Assembly (NCBI RefSeq): GCF_013373865.1
Contig: NC_050467.1
Coordinates: 19,862,996 to 19,926,995 of the forward strand
Direction: 5' to 3'
DNA from: Monomorium pharaonis
Taxonomy: Eukaryota; Arthropoda; Insecta; Hymenoptera; Formicidae
Length of the DNA stretch: 64,000 nt
In this document: one piece after another, positions 46,950 through 59,298 of the stretch
Position numbering within the stretch: the first letter of the stretch is position 1
Layout: each line of letters begins with the position of its first letter
Made by a program: the position numbers and the translations under genes
Notes under the pieces: generated by a model
The model's database searches: none
Told to the model about the DNA's origin: nothing
What the model saw: only the letters and a program-made list of their open reading frames with translations

Positions 46950-49900
46950 TTTTACCTATAGCAATGGATATTACATGTTAAATGTACGTATAGTATGTAA
47001 TTCAATTGGAAAATTTTATATGAAAAAATTGTTTTAACAATATAAATCATGCTTTAACAATATCTCAACAAGTTTACGAGACAAGTGTAATTTAATCTAA
47101 TAAGAATTTACAAAACAAATGTAATTTCATCTAATAAAAATATAATTAAATGTATAAATTACGATAATAATGATAGATAAATTTGTGATTAAACTAATGA
47201 GATAATTGTAACATGTGACGAGTTAAATTGACAGAAAATAATTTTATACTTTTTTAGAGTGACATTGATAATCCGAACATTTACATCGATTTTGTTAAAA
47301 TTCTATTCATATATTTCACTTAATAATGTATAAATATTAACAATTTTTTACAAACAATTACATATGACTTTGTAAAGTATTTTATTTAATTTAAAAAATT
47401 AAATAGAAAATAACCTAGTCTTAGGATGGGATGGATTATTGGATATTAGGAATAAGAATTAGACTTTTATAGTCAATGAACATTAAACACACAGTCAATA
47501 GGAATAAAATGTAAAATATAAATGAGTCATACGATATACAACATAATCTATTATTTGTGTTCAATGAGAAAGCTGATTTTAAAATTCTAATTCTTATTTT
47601 TAAGATTTAATATTCCTCCATTGTACATTTTTATAAAACTGCAATGTTTTATAAAAGTGCTTTGTAATAAATATGAGTTTCTGTTAGTGCTTGAGAAGTT
47701 GTACTGCTTTTTTTGCACACGTCAGCTTTTGCTTAGAAATATGTGTTGAGAAAATAAAAATCAAACAGGAAGAAGGTTCAAAGTTTTTATTTTATGATAA
47801 ATCTTAAATATTATATTTGATTCTCATATATATGACATCCAGAAATACACAAGAATATAGAACTTTATAGCTTTACTCCACAGTTTATTCAATTTTTTTC
47901 AAGGTTTGAAATGTTTACAACAAAATAATGAAAAAACGGATGCACACAACACAGTTGAAAGTTTCCCTAGGAGACAGATCACACAAAAAGTTGTGCCTTT
48001 AGGCCTATTTTTTTAGACCTGAATTTATTGCGCCCTTTTTTTTCGTTGAAGAGAGAAAAAAAGAAAAAGTACATTGTGCAAGAAAGAAAAAAGAGCAAAT
48101 CTTTTGTTCGATATTCAGTCAGGAATAAAGATAGAATGCTTCCTATATGTATGTATATCCATGAAATTCTGCCCTCCCCCCTCTTTCCCCCGAAAGCTCT
48201 TTTCCCCTTATATACACAAGATTTCTTCAATATATACATCGAAAGTTCTTCGAAATAATACAACACGTGGTTTGTTGCCCTTGGTCGGAACTACGCAGTA
48301 GAAAAAAAAACGAGCGATGCTACGCGAGATCACGATTACAGTGGTTGATACGCACTTTATATCGAGTCACGTTCTTCGTACAGAAAATCTAGCTTAGATT
48401 AATCGTAAACAGCACGTATGAACATCAGCGAACATGATATTGCGCGCTTAGCGCATACAATTACAGCGGTATATCACGTGATAGACGATGATAAAAACAT
48501 TGCCGCCGGTTCAACATGGCCGCGACGAAATACACTTCTCGTTTTTCGCTGGTTTCTACGTACCTCGTGTATTTCCAAAGATACTTGGTCGAAATATTCC
48601 TTTGTGTCCTCTCTCCGTCTCCTGGAGTACGAGATCTGCGTGCGTCAACCGGTGTGGAAGATCGAAATACAGCCTTTGTGTGAGCGAAAAAGCCAAGCGA
48701 TCTCTCACACGTTGGGATGAACTGCGAGTTCTGTCTGGCTGTGTCCTGTGTCGCCTCGATCAGCCTACGTATCGACGTCGCGCGCCACTGTCGACGAATC
48801 AGCGAACCGAGTATTCACACGCATGCGTGTTGCTCGGCGCGTTAGCTTCCTTTTTCCCTTCTCTTTCCTCCTTCCCTCTGCTCACGCCGTTCGAGCACTT
48901 CGAGCGGCTTGAGTGTTAACCTGCGGATCTTTCCGTTCTTTTGTTTGTCAATATTATAGAGAACGAAATTATACTATAGCCACTCATTATTACATTTTAC
49001 GTATGTACATGCAATAATTTTATTAATAATCAATGTTTTGATTTAACTTAGTGTGCGCGCGCGGCAACCATACCGACAATTATACTTGATTTTAGCAAGG
49101 ATTTTTGCCATTGAAATAAAAAAAAAAGAATTGAAAGAGCCATTGAATCAAATAATCCAAGGACACCAAAATAAGTTTACACAAATTCCCTTCTTTTTCC
49201 GAAGGAGTCATAAACTCATAAATTTTTCAAAGAATTTTTATTTACGTAGAATCCTTAGAATTACAAAAATGTTCTTCAAAGTCTCTCAGATTATCGGACA
49301 GTCACAACCGTTGCGTTCTTATATATACCGAATTTATTTATAAATATCGTCTTCAATTTTTTAATAAATAAATAAATTGTTATCTTTCCGTTTCTAAGAG
49401 ACATAAAACAAAAATAAATACTCTTATATAATCGAAAACCTGATTATTGATTAAATCTACTGCAAAGTTAATCCGTTATCCAGATGATATAATCTAAAGT
49501 ATTTTCAAACAGATACTCAACTTGCTATTTTCTGCGCGTGACTTAGTACGTGTCCCTTGAATACAGGAATTTATATTTCAATAGAAAGGCGCTTAAATTA
49601 TTTCAATAGTTTATATAATGAAATCCTGGCTAGAGATACGTAAGCTAATAAATAAATAAATATTTCAGTTAATAAAGAAATTTTTATGCTTCAATAAAAT
49701 GTATTTGCGTGAGTTTTCAAATTCCAGAAATTGATTCCATTCTATGAGACTGAAATTCTATCGAGATCTTACACATTAATTTCTAAATGAACATCAATTA
49801 GGCGAAAAGAAGGTCAAATCTAAACAATCTTTTAGTTAACATTCTTATAATTTTCAGAATAAAATCAAGTACACTTCTACTCAACAATTATTTAGCCAAA

Positions 49901-50804
49901 TTTTTCAACTATATTTACGCGTAGTTATAGAGATATGTAACAAGGTAAATTAAGATTATAAAATAATGTAAACTAATTTTTATTTAGATTTTACAAGTCT
50001 TTAAAAACTGTTAATGTCGAAAACTTATATTTTGTGTGTTCGACTTTGATGTGCCTAGCTTTTGTGTGTAACGATTTCAGGTCAGATTTATGTTGGCTTG
50101 CAAAAATGTATAACTTCGAAAGTGAAATATAAGAAAAAGGTAATAGCATCTGGTTTGTATTAGCAGTTGAGACTGTAAAGGACCTACACAAAATCGTACT
50201 GTTACAATAGAATGAAGGAAAAAGTGACACAAAGCAGGACACGTTTACTTCGCTAAGAGACTGTGTATTTACGCGATAGTCGAGAGATAATATTACTTTA
50301 GTCTTCACATGTGTTTACGTAACACGTCTGCGGAAACACGATTTTCTAAATATGATATTTCTCAATAAAGAAAGAGTCGGCAAAAAATAAATAACTCTAA
50401 AGAAATCTAATATTTTAATAATATTATATTCAACTCAGTATACTAACAATATTAATATTATTTAAAATTCTTTATAATTATGTCTAATTGGTTAATTTAT
50501 AATTAATTATCACATATACAATTATGTATCCTTTTAACTTACAAGTATGTATACATGTTTACAAAAAAATATAATTTATTGCAATATTACGTATTTGGAG
50601 AGACATTAATTTAAAGATATCTGTTTTATAATTATGATTATAATTATAATAACAATAATAATAAATAATAAATAGGAGTTATATCATTTTAACGTACGAT
50701 AGATAAGAATAACATGAATATTTTTTGTAACGATATTGTTTTAACTTCGTGTTGAGGTGTAAAGGTTTCCTATCGTACGCGCGCAACTGACACTAATCTA
50801 TAAA

Positions 50805-50815
50805 CGCTGAGTCAC
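50805..50815 (+). promoter_or_regulatory. NF-E2/MARE-like site CGCTGAGTCAC
   Basis: One mismatch (first base) from the CNC-Maf consensus TGCTGAGTCAY. Candidate only. Confidence 0.3.
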
Positions 50816-53100
50816 TCCATATCGCGTCGAGTTTCGTGTTATTCTCAAAGCACCTTTGTTCGTGACACGAATATAAACGCGATAAAAGATCAAATCGGCG
50901 AAAAATTACTCGTATTACGCATTTAAAACATATCTCTAAATTTCATACAGATACATACTAAATCTAAAGTCCAATCATTATCCATATATGTTAAATTTAA
51001 TGTTGATATATCTACAAAAAAATCCGTTGTATGAGTATTTATAAGTATTGCGATTATTTAACTTTTTTTTGTTCATTATATTGTTTCCGTAATACATACT
51101 TAACGAATTTTTCGATTATTAATCCCTTAATTAACTCGCATCTTTTGCAAGAATAAACATGATAGACACGCATGAATTGTTTGAAAAGTTTGTCATTCGA
51201 TAGATGATAGTAACGTTAGAAATATCTAAAATATCAAAAATATAATAAATATACAATATATAGACATTTTCTTCGCACTGAATACACTGGCCTATCTTAA
51301 ATTTAAAGTTGCATGTGTTGATAATGATGCAATAATTGTGACACCGATTTCTCACATTTCCATACAATAGTAATCAAACTTATAAGAGGCGCTTCATCAT
51401 TTTTCCTTCCTGTGGCAATGCCCTCATGTCAGTGAAATTCATGAACTGTTATCCTTAAATACATATTACTGCAACGATCCTCTATGCTTAATAATTCTTT
51501 CCCACGCATTCGCTTTAAACTGTTCTGTGTCTCTTGACCTTCCTTACTCTAAATCAGCTTTATAGATTTATTTGTCGTCAGTGTATGAATAGATCTGCCA
51601 ATAATGTATTAGCAGCCATCATTCGAAGTCTTCTTGATAATCATATCGAAAGCGCTGTGTCCTTCGCCGGATAATAAAAAATAAAAAAAAATAGATAATC
51701 GCGACGGTGTGAGCTGCATCATCGGTACGAACGAGCTGCGATATTCCCGGTCGTATTCCCGCATTATCAGACTTACGCCGTCACTCGCCACGAGGATATG
51801 CATACATTAAGCGTGTGTGCAGGTGATACGCATGTAGCCCAACGCACGCGTGAGATACCTAAGTGTAGGTGTCTCGGCGCAAGTAGAGGAAAGAGGAAGA
51901 AAAGAAACGTCGGCGTGGCGGAGCGATAGGGGCCCAGTTTCCAGTAACGTTCCGTCCGTCCGGAGTTTCACGGCGCGTTGTGCGGACGCGCGACATCGTT
52001 GTCATCGCGGAAACGCGGTGCTCGAAACTATCGTCGTCTTCGGCGCGCGACAATCTTACGGCAGAGAAGCTCGTACTACACGCGGCAAAGTGATGCGACA
52101 CGTGACTCGTCTCGAGCGCGTCCCGGCTGTACTACACGTCGGTGACAAATTCGACAAATCGGAGATATAAAAGTATTACACGCGTATTCGTTTCTAATTA
52201 ATTCGTTTGTCAATTTACAATTTAATTATCGCTTATTAACGCACCATTTTGTATTGCATACAGGGAAGAAGGATAAATAGAATAATAGGACGATAGAACG
52301 ATAGAAGCGTTTTATTTGATGGTGCCTGAATCACTGCCTGAGTCTTTGAGCCAAGCGTGTTGTATCTTTCAGCGCGCGCAGCTCGTACGGCATGCGTTCA
52401 CAAAGACACGCTACATCCTGCGATTTCTTGCACGCGTTTTCGCGGAAAAGGGTCAGGCGTTGCGAAAACCAAGATCTCGGGTCAAACGAACGGATACGTT
52501 CGCGGGAATCGAATTTCCAATCAGCGGCGCACAGCACCGCAGTTCGTTTGAAACCGTTGAGCGCAGGCAGGCACGCGAATATTGGATACGCGAACATTGT
52601 GTGTGCGATCTGTTTGGAATTCGCGGTGCTGGAGCGTTTGTTGTTTCGAGCTCTGAAAATCGCCGCTGAAGCGTTTTGCAACGGATAATACGGAACGGAC
52701 GACGTGAAACGGTATTGCAGAAAATATAATATTCGTTTGGCGTGATTTATCGCCATTTTAAACATTCCGTGCGTCTCCATCGAATCGTGCGCAATACGAA
52801 TCACGTGACTGCCACGACTGTGGATGCAATAAATTTTACGACCTTCAACTACACGTTTTTTTTTTTTTCTTAGAATACTTGCGCGAGCAATAGAGCGTAT
52901 CAAAAATAAGATTGTCACGTCGTTTAAGCAACAAAGGAAATCGCGATGTGATTCCCGAAATGTGATTTCGGAAACGCAATTTATCTGTTCGTACGCACAA
53001 CCATTTCCTTTTCTATAAGGAAGAACCTGCGATTGTTAATATGCTCGATTCCTTCCGATAGTGTGTAACTTAAAAATCATTTGCATTTTATCGGTGAGTA

Positions 53101-53302
53101 CACCAAGAAAAATGTTTTGTACTAGCAAGCAAAACTTCAGTTGATACGTGAGTAATGAAGTAATATCGTTGTGTCAATTATAAAGTTTTGTCATCTGAAT
53201 AAAATTATTTTAATCAGACCACTTAAAACTTTTTAATCAACATAATGATGTTACTATTACTCACGTATACTCAACCAAATTTTGCTCACTGTTTCTCTCG
53301 TG
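53101..53302. mobile_element. Foldback MITE with TA target duplication
   Basis: A 202-bp element flanked by TA on both sides (53099-53100, 53303-53304). The left end CACCAAGAAAAA pairs with the right end read in reverse, CACGAGAGAAAC. The inner parts of both arms share AGCAAAA, GTTGA, TACGTGAGTAAT and a tail ending AAAGTTTT. The left arm has about 13 extra bases. The centre TCTGAATAAAATTATTTT is itself palindromic. No coding capacity. TA duplication and long terminal inverted repeats point to a Tc1/mariner-type non-autonomous element. A GA microsatellite begins 27 bp later. Confidence 0.75.
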
Positions 53303-53327
53303 TAGATTAATTTATCTCCCTATAAGG

Positions 53328-53330
<3 letters not shown>

Positions 53331-53394
<64 letters not shown>
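53331..53394. repeat. (GA)n microsatellite, 64 bp
   Basis: GA run with one AA interruption at about 53381, directly after the foldback element. Confidence 0.95.
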
Positions 53395-55390
53395 TCTTTG
53401 GGACACCTTGTATATTGACTATGACTAATCGCAATAGGCACACACGGATCGGTCGGGCGATCACACGAGCCGCATTTGCGTGCCTCTCCATGACGCTCGA
53501 CGAACGAATGCCAGAATCCTTTCGGCATGGCAGTAACGAAAGCATAATTTCACGTGTCACTCGCGCTATTTGCGGACAGTTAGTAGCTTGTGAGGCCGCG
53601 TTTCATCGAAAAATAATCGAAAAATAATGCAAGCAAATAATCGCTTTCTTGCCCTCGTAGGTAAACGGTTCATGAACGTTCGATTAAGCGAATCAACATT
53701 ATGCGGGAAAAACAAAGTTCGGTAGTGGTATACGGCGAATGTGTGCCGCCGTTTGTAAATATTCATGACACATGAATCGGCAACTTTGCAGCAATATCGC
53801 AACCGATCGGCGTTAAAGTTACACGTCTTTCTCGCATGTGAGCGGCACGCGTAGTGTATGGTGATCAGATTTTTAAATTGCGGAAGAGGAATGCTAATAC
53901 CACTTGAGTCACCTCGCGTCGTAGAATAAAAAATCGTTGCGGTAAATGAACGAATCTATCTAGGAGCATTTTCATGAACACACGAAGGATAAGTAACAAG
54001 TAAAATTATCTTACACTCGAAGGTTACAGACTCGTTTATCTTTTACATGCAGTTTGTCAACGAAGATTTCGTAGTCGTTCGAGATTAAGTATGCAATCAA
54101 AATGCTTGTTGTCTGAAAGCGAGATATCTAGTTGTGTGCTTTGATATCTTTGGAGATGTTATAATGATAACAATAGAAAATACCCGCGTCCTTGAGAACG
54201 ATTTATCGCGCGATTCACATGGGTGAATTTTCAAACGTGACTTTACCTCTTCGCTAATTTGAAGGATGGGTCTGGATATCTCTACGGCACTCAATCGTAT
54301 CAATGGTAAGATTGTCTAACTTTTGTAGAATTACAAACGGATCCGCCTTACGTACCATTTTGAAACAATTTTTAAAACAACACTTTCACAATAGTAACTA
54401 TGACTCGTTTACTTGTTCAGATGAAAACTTTGTTATGTTTACTGATTTGGAGAGACTGCGATCAAATAAACTCAACTATTTGGCATGTGAGGTAACGGCA
54501 AAATATGTTAATTTTATACAATTTTTCTGCTTTTTGTGAGCGTCATGACTACGTCGCGATTTTTTATCTGTCTTCTATACAACGTGGAACTATGAGATAT
54601 GCCCAAGGCCAGTCGCGGAATGAAAAGTAAAAGACAAATAACATGGCAGTGCTCTGGCACACTCCCGCATGTCGACTGCCGTTTTTCAAATATTGGCTGC
54701 AATCGCGTTTTCATTACAAATGCATCGCGTATAATGAGTGAGAAGGAAAAGACGAGATGGTACTTCATCGTAATGATTATACGCGTCAGCTGATCCAGAG
54801 AGACGGTTACGATGCGTCAGTTATGCAAGTCCCATACATCAGCAATTCCCAACTTGTGCGTCGTAGCATTTCGCAGATGGAGATAGTCTGTTTACGGCAT
54901 CTGCTTTAATTTGCGTTAATAACAATTGATAATGAATTGCTTTATATGGGGCAAAAACAAGTTTTTTTTTTTCGAGATACGAATTTTTACCAGATAATAA
55001 GAATAAAGTCAAAAACCTCAGCGAGATCTTTCGGAAACTAGTCTTTTTTTTCATTTTCGATACAGAATTGATACCACCGTCACAAACGTATTGCGAAGGA
55101 ATTCGCGAGAGTCGAGGCGGATTGGGAACCGCTGTCCTACGCCGACGCAAGGAAAAAGAGAAACGCATACGCGTTTAACGTAAACGTGAGATGCAACGTT
55201 TCTCTCTCTCTCTCTCTCTTGCGCGCGCGTGGACGCGCACGCATGTAAACGCGACTGTTTACCCGGAACATGATTTGCATCATTCACTTAGGCGATGAGT
55301 AATGAAGGAGAGACGCGGTGATTGCAGCCAGTGATCGTTGCAGCGGTGCGACTCACGCCTTCATCTCTTCGCTGAGCGCGGAACCGAGAG

Positions 55391-55437
55391 CGCGCACGTG
55401 CGCGCACACACACACATACACGCGCGCGCACGTGTAC
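55391..55437. repeat. Alternating (GC)n/(AC)n tract
   Basis: CG, CA and TG steps over about 47 bp; third Z-DNA-prone tract in the window. Confidence 0.8.
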
Positions 55438-57020
55438 CCGGCAAAGTGAGTCATCTCTCCCTTCTTTCGCTGTTGCATCTCGTCAGCCCCTGTAATAATA
55501 GAAACGAAAATTGATTCACCCGAAGGAGCGTCGGCGACGTGTCGTTTCGATCTCGTCTCTCCACCACAGGTTGACATTCGGCGCGCACATTCGTCGATGA
55601 TGCGTGCCGCATTATTGATTCGTGTGCATGCACGCATCGCAGAGATTTATGACGATGTTAGGGGAAAGGGAGGAAGGAGAAAGGGAGATAGTGTATCGGT
55701 AACGGTCGCGTCAATTATCGCCCGCAGCGAAAATCGTTAGCGAATATCATCGCAGCATCCAATATTTAATCTCGTTTAACAGCATTTCCAAAGAGTTGAA
55801 GAATATAACAAGTGGCGATAAGTGGATGCAATTTTCCATTTGCCATAACACAGTTATGTATCTGTGCTCACTTGTCTCTCTTGTATTTTTATTTTCCAAC
55901 TAATAAATCCCATCGAAAATGATTGCTACAATTTACGTTAAAGAGCACATTAATTACATATAATAATTTCGGTGAAATGAAAAAATATCTTTGTGATTAT
56001 TTTTAAGATTCTCCTTTAAAAGCAATGCAAAGAAAGCATTTGAAGAATACTTCAGCTCGCTATTTCGTGATAATATAACGTGATAAAACGCAAAATGTTC
56101 ATAACTATAACGGCCAGTAAATATTCCGCAGCAAATATATACAAATAAAAAAAAGCTTTGATTATGCGCGATGAATCGAGGAGGAAACAGTTGCAACGTT
56201 GCTTCGTTGCGGCGTTATCTTGCAATAGAAATTGCAGCTACTCAGATTACAACTGTGAAATCGCGTGTTCAAGAATTCGCCTACCTCGGCATGAGATTCG
56301 AACCGTGCAGCGAGCCATCATTAAAAAAAAAAAAAAACAGCCTCTAAATGATTCATCTATGCGAAATGTTTGCACTTATGTAATAGATTTATCGTGCCAT
56401 TTCTCACGTAATGGAAAGTGCAATGTGAGCGAGAGAGATATGTCGCGTCATCAGTAACAATTTTAATCAATCGTGATTATTAATCCAATTTGCACTTTTG
56501 CCTGGAAGTTCGTCGAGTTCGTCATTAACAAGCGGCAATGCACCGTGATCGCTGTTATTATATTAAAAAAAAAGAGGATGCAACGTTATGATTTTTCCTC
56601 CTTCGTCTGCGTTAATCGTTACCATTATTCGTCACACGCTCTTGCGAAGACTCTCGAAGTCTGCCACGAAGTCTGGCCGAGCAAACGAGTCGTTGGGAAC
56701 CGGCTTGAGAGGATTTTCGAGTCCGTCGATTCTCTAGCGAGTCGATCCGATATGCGCAGCCGTTTAAATTCCATTTGCCCGGTCGATTTAGTTACCGCGC
56801 GCTTATGTTTGAATCAGGTCCGATCTGAATATCGGCTTACCACGTTCATTGTATCACGACTATTTCCGTTGCGGTTTTTCGCCGCACTCGAGTTTAGAAT
56901 AGTTGTCTCGCGGACCGCGAAACTGATATTACAGTGGGCCGCGTTATCATCGTTGTATTCCTACGCCCTGATAATCTGTTCCCAACGACAACGACGACGA
57001 CGACGCGCTTAATATCACGC

Positions 57021-57401
57021 TTATCGCCCGGCTTTTAGTGCCGGCGACACATGAGGCGACATCGACGTTGATCTATCCTCGTGGTTGCTTACACTCGCCG
57101 ACCCTGACCGAGGGTACTGCTCTCGCAACCGGCTTGCGAGAGTAGCTACCGCCCGTGATTTTTGCAAAGCTTCGTTGTAGCTCGGGGTCTGCGACGGCGG
57201 CGGTTCTGCAAATCCGCTTACCTGCCCGCGCTGTCGCTCGGCTCGAGTCGCGTTTATTTGCTGTCGCGTAAAATCGCGCTCGGAATTCGGAAGTGGCATT
57301 CGCCGTCGCAACAATGTCCCGCTGCGTCGCGTATCGTCCTTGAAACTGATTGAATATTTTTGGATTACTGCGTCAAGCAAGATGGATGGCGACTGAGAAC
57401 G
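57021..57401 (-). CDS. Terminal exon of an unrecognised minus-strand gene
   Basis: The minus strand has a good acceptor (TTTGTGTAATTTCAG, AG at 57402-57403) followed by an open frame of 126 codons to TAA at 57021; the exon supplies the third base of a split codon. The product looks genuine: RSQSPSILLDAVIQKYSISF, then a basic TLLRRRMPLPNSERDFTRQQ, then EPPPSQTPSYNEAL, a Pro-rich P-SYNEAL motif of the kind found in cytoplasmic tails that bind WW-domain proteins, then a Ser/Arg-rich end. I cannot assign a family. A CAG|GTAAGC in frame near 57222 could be used as an internal donor. Preceding exons were not found and may lie beyond the window. Confidence 0.65.
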   Translation of the reverse strand, partial: RSQSPSILLDAVIQKYSISFKDDTRRSGTLLRRRMPLPNSERDFTRQQINATRAERQRGQVSGFAEPPPSQTPSYNEALQKSRAVATLASRLREQYPRSGSASVSNHEDRSTSMSPHVSPALKAGR

Positions 57402-59224
57402 TCTGAAATTACACAAATAATGCTATTTAGAGTGTATAATGGCGTAAGATGATACGAGAAATCATTTATATCACAGTAATGCAATAAATAATATACTGTA
57501 CAATGAAATACGAAATGTTTTTTTTTAACGACAGATATGTAGATTCATATTATTTATACAAACGAAATGAAAGAATACACACGGTAACCAGCGACCGGAA
57601 ATTTTAATTTAATTTAAAACACAGAAAGATGCAGAGAATTACATATAAAAAACTAAAATAATTTATTCTGTTATCGACGCAGCATTAAAAACCTATAAAT
57701 TAACACGTATTTTTTTTGTATAATTAAGTAAGAATTTTGTTGTCCGCGGAAACGTAAATATGTAATAATTAATCATCATGCGCGTGTAAAGCGGCATGAG
57801 ATCATCTCATTCACATAAACATAAATCAGAGAGAGTTATATGCGAGAAAAAAACAACCGGCCACGATCTCGTTATGCGACTTTGCGAGCTTTATCGCCGT
57901 CGACGATTGCGGACGACGTTTCTTTATACAATACGATAACGCGCCGCACGCTTCTCCTCGGTTTCTAGTCACGTTCGTGACGAATAAAACCGCTAATCCG
58001 TCAACTTGCTCAGTTTAAGTCGCAAAAAATTATCGATGTCTTCGACGCTCCATCATCCGATGAGACGCTTCACTATGCTCTCCCAACAGTGTTTTATATT
58101 CGCACGTATATATAAATATATGGCGTATACGCACATGTGCGTGCTTCGTAATCGAATATTCGACGTAAACTTCTTTCAAATATTGACTCTATCCGTCATA
58201 ATAAGTGTCGACTGCCGCTTCATTCCATCACCGTACGTCACGCAGATGTTCTGCCCGCGATATTTCAATCGATTACGTATCAAGTAATTTTCAGGTCGCT
58301 GGAAGTAGTTAACGCTTCGGGCGAGCAAAACTTTTTTCCCCTCTCCCTGCGCTCCACTTGCGCGTAGTTCCGAGAAATGCATGCAATTTAACTATATAGC
58401 AGTGGAATTTAACCGGGAGTGTCATTCGCGCAACGTTTTGCCCGATTGAATTATCGTAACGCAGAAGCAGTGTAATTATTCGCGTTTATTTGATGCTCGT
58501 TAATATTTGGTCATTAATTTTTCAAGGCATTTTTTTTTTCAAATTGAAATGGAAACTGTGAGATAGCCATTCGTCGTTTCTCCCATTTTATCTCTCAACG
58601 TGTGATTGTCCATTCGTACGGAATCTAAGAAGTAACTTTTTTATCCCAGAACAATCCTGAATAAAAAGATTGCGTTGCAGGTACTCCGACTCGAAACTAC
58701 AGATATTATAAATAGTTTCGTGCACAACGTTCTTTATTATCACTCGGTAAGGTTGACGAAACAGATATCGCGTCCATATTTGAAACGCTTAGTCACACGA
58801 CCTCGGTGACTTGAAAGGCTCTTCTACTGGTTCTCCAATTAATTTGAAAAATACTGCTCGATACGCGCTTCAGGAACCGTTGCGTGCGTTGTTATTTTTA
58901 AAAAAAGGAAGAAAAAAGGAAACTTGCACAATCTCTTCAGATTCGAAATGTTCCGCATGAATTCATCTAGCTATCCATCACTTTGTGCGAAGACACTTAA
59001 GATCTAGATAAATTTTATGCTCTACTACACGAAACGTGAGTTTAGCTAGTATCCTTATTTCATAGTTCACACGGCAAGGTCGGTAATTTTTGTGAATTGC
59101 TGTGAAATAAAAAGATGTGCCTTTCTTCAGCGAGCAGATTTTAGTTCTTGACAAGGTATATTCTTTTTTCAATAAAATGTTTAACTTGAAGTGCAAAAAA
59201 GAAAACAAAGTGCGCTGCTCAACA

Positions 59225-59228
<4 letters not shown>

Positions 59229-59295
<67 letters not shown>
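59229..59295. repeat. (CA)n microsatellite, about 67 bp
   Basis: Perfect CA repeat preceded by ACACACCC. The 105-codon minus frame through it is a Cys/Val repeat artefact. Confidence 0.97.

Positions 59296-59298
<3 letters not shown>

Larger units (their letters stand above)
46950..57020. other. Long stretch without a recognised coding exon
   Basis: Probably the continuing cnc intron plus flank of vasa and of the minus-strand gene at 57021. AT-rich at 46950-47900 and 49300-51500; CpG-richer at 48430-48920, 51850-52850 and 55060-55700. C-rich and purine-rich simple tracts occur near 48040-48200. All frames over 100 codons (for example 52331-52918 on -, 56473-57012 on +) have opposite-strand partners or low-complexity composition and no family resemblance. 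A vasa promoter is expected near 47000-47300 on the minus strand but no core element was identified. Confidence 0.55.

Noticed and set aside
50626..50649. AT-only inverted repeat with 10-bp arms
   Set aside because: Too short and too AT-rich to stand out from background.
52331..52918. 195-codon minus-strand frame
   Set aside because: No motif, ends in poly-Lys from a poly-T run, and is shadowed by three + frames.
56290..56305. Minus-strand B-box-like GGTTCGAATCT
   Set aside because: The neighbouring bases do not form a T-stem and no D-arm is found upstream.
58978..59295. Cys/Val repeat protein
   Set aside because: Translation of the (CA)n microsatellite.
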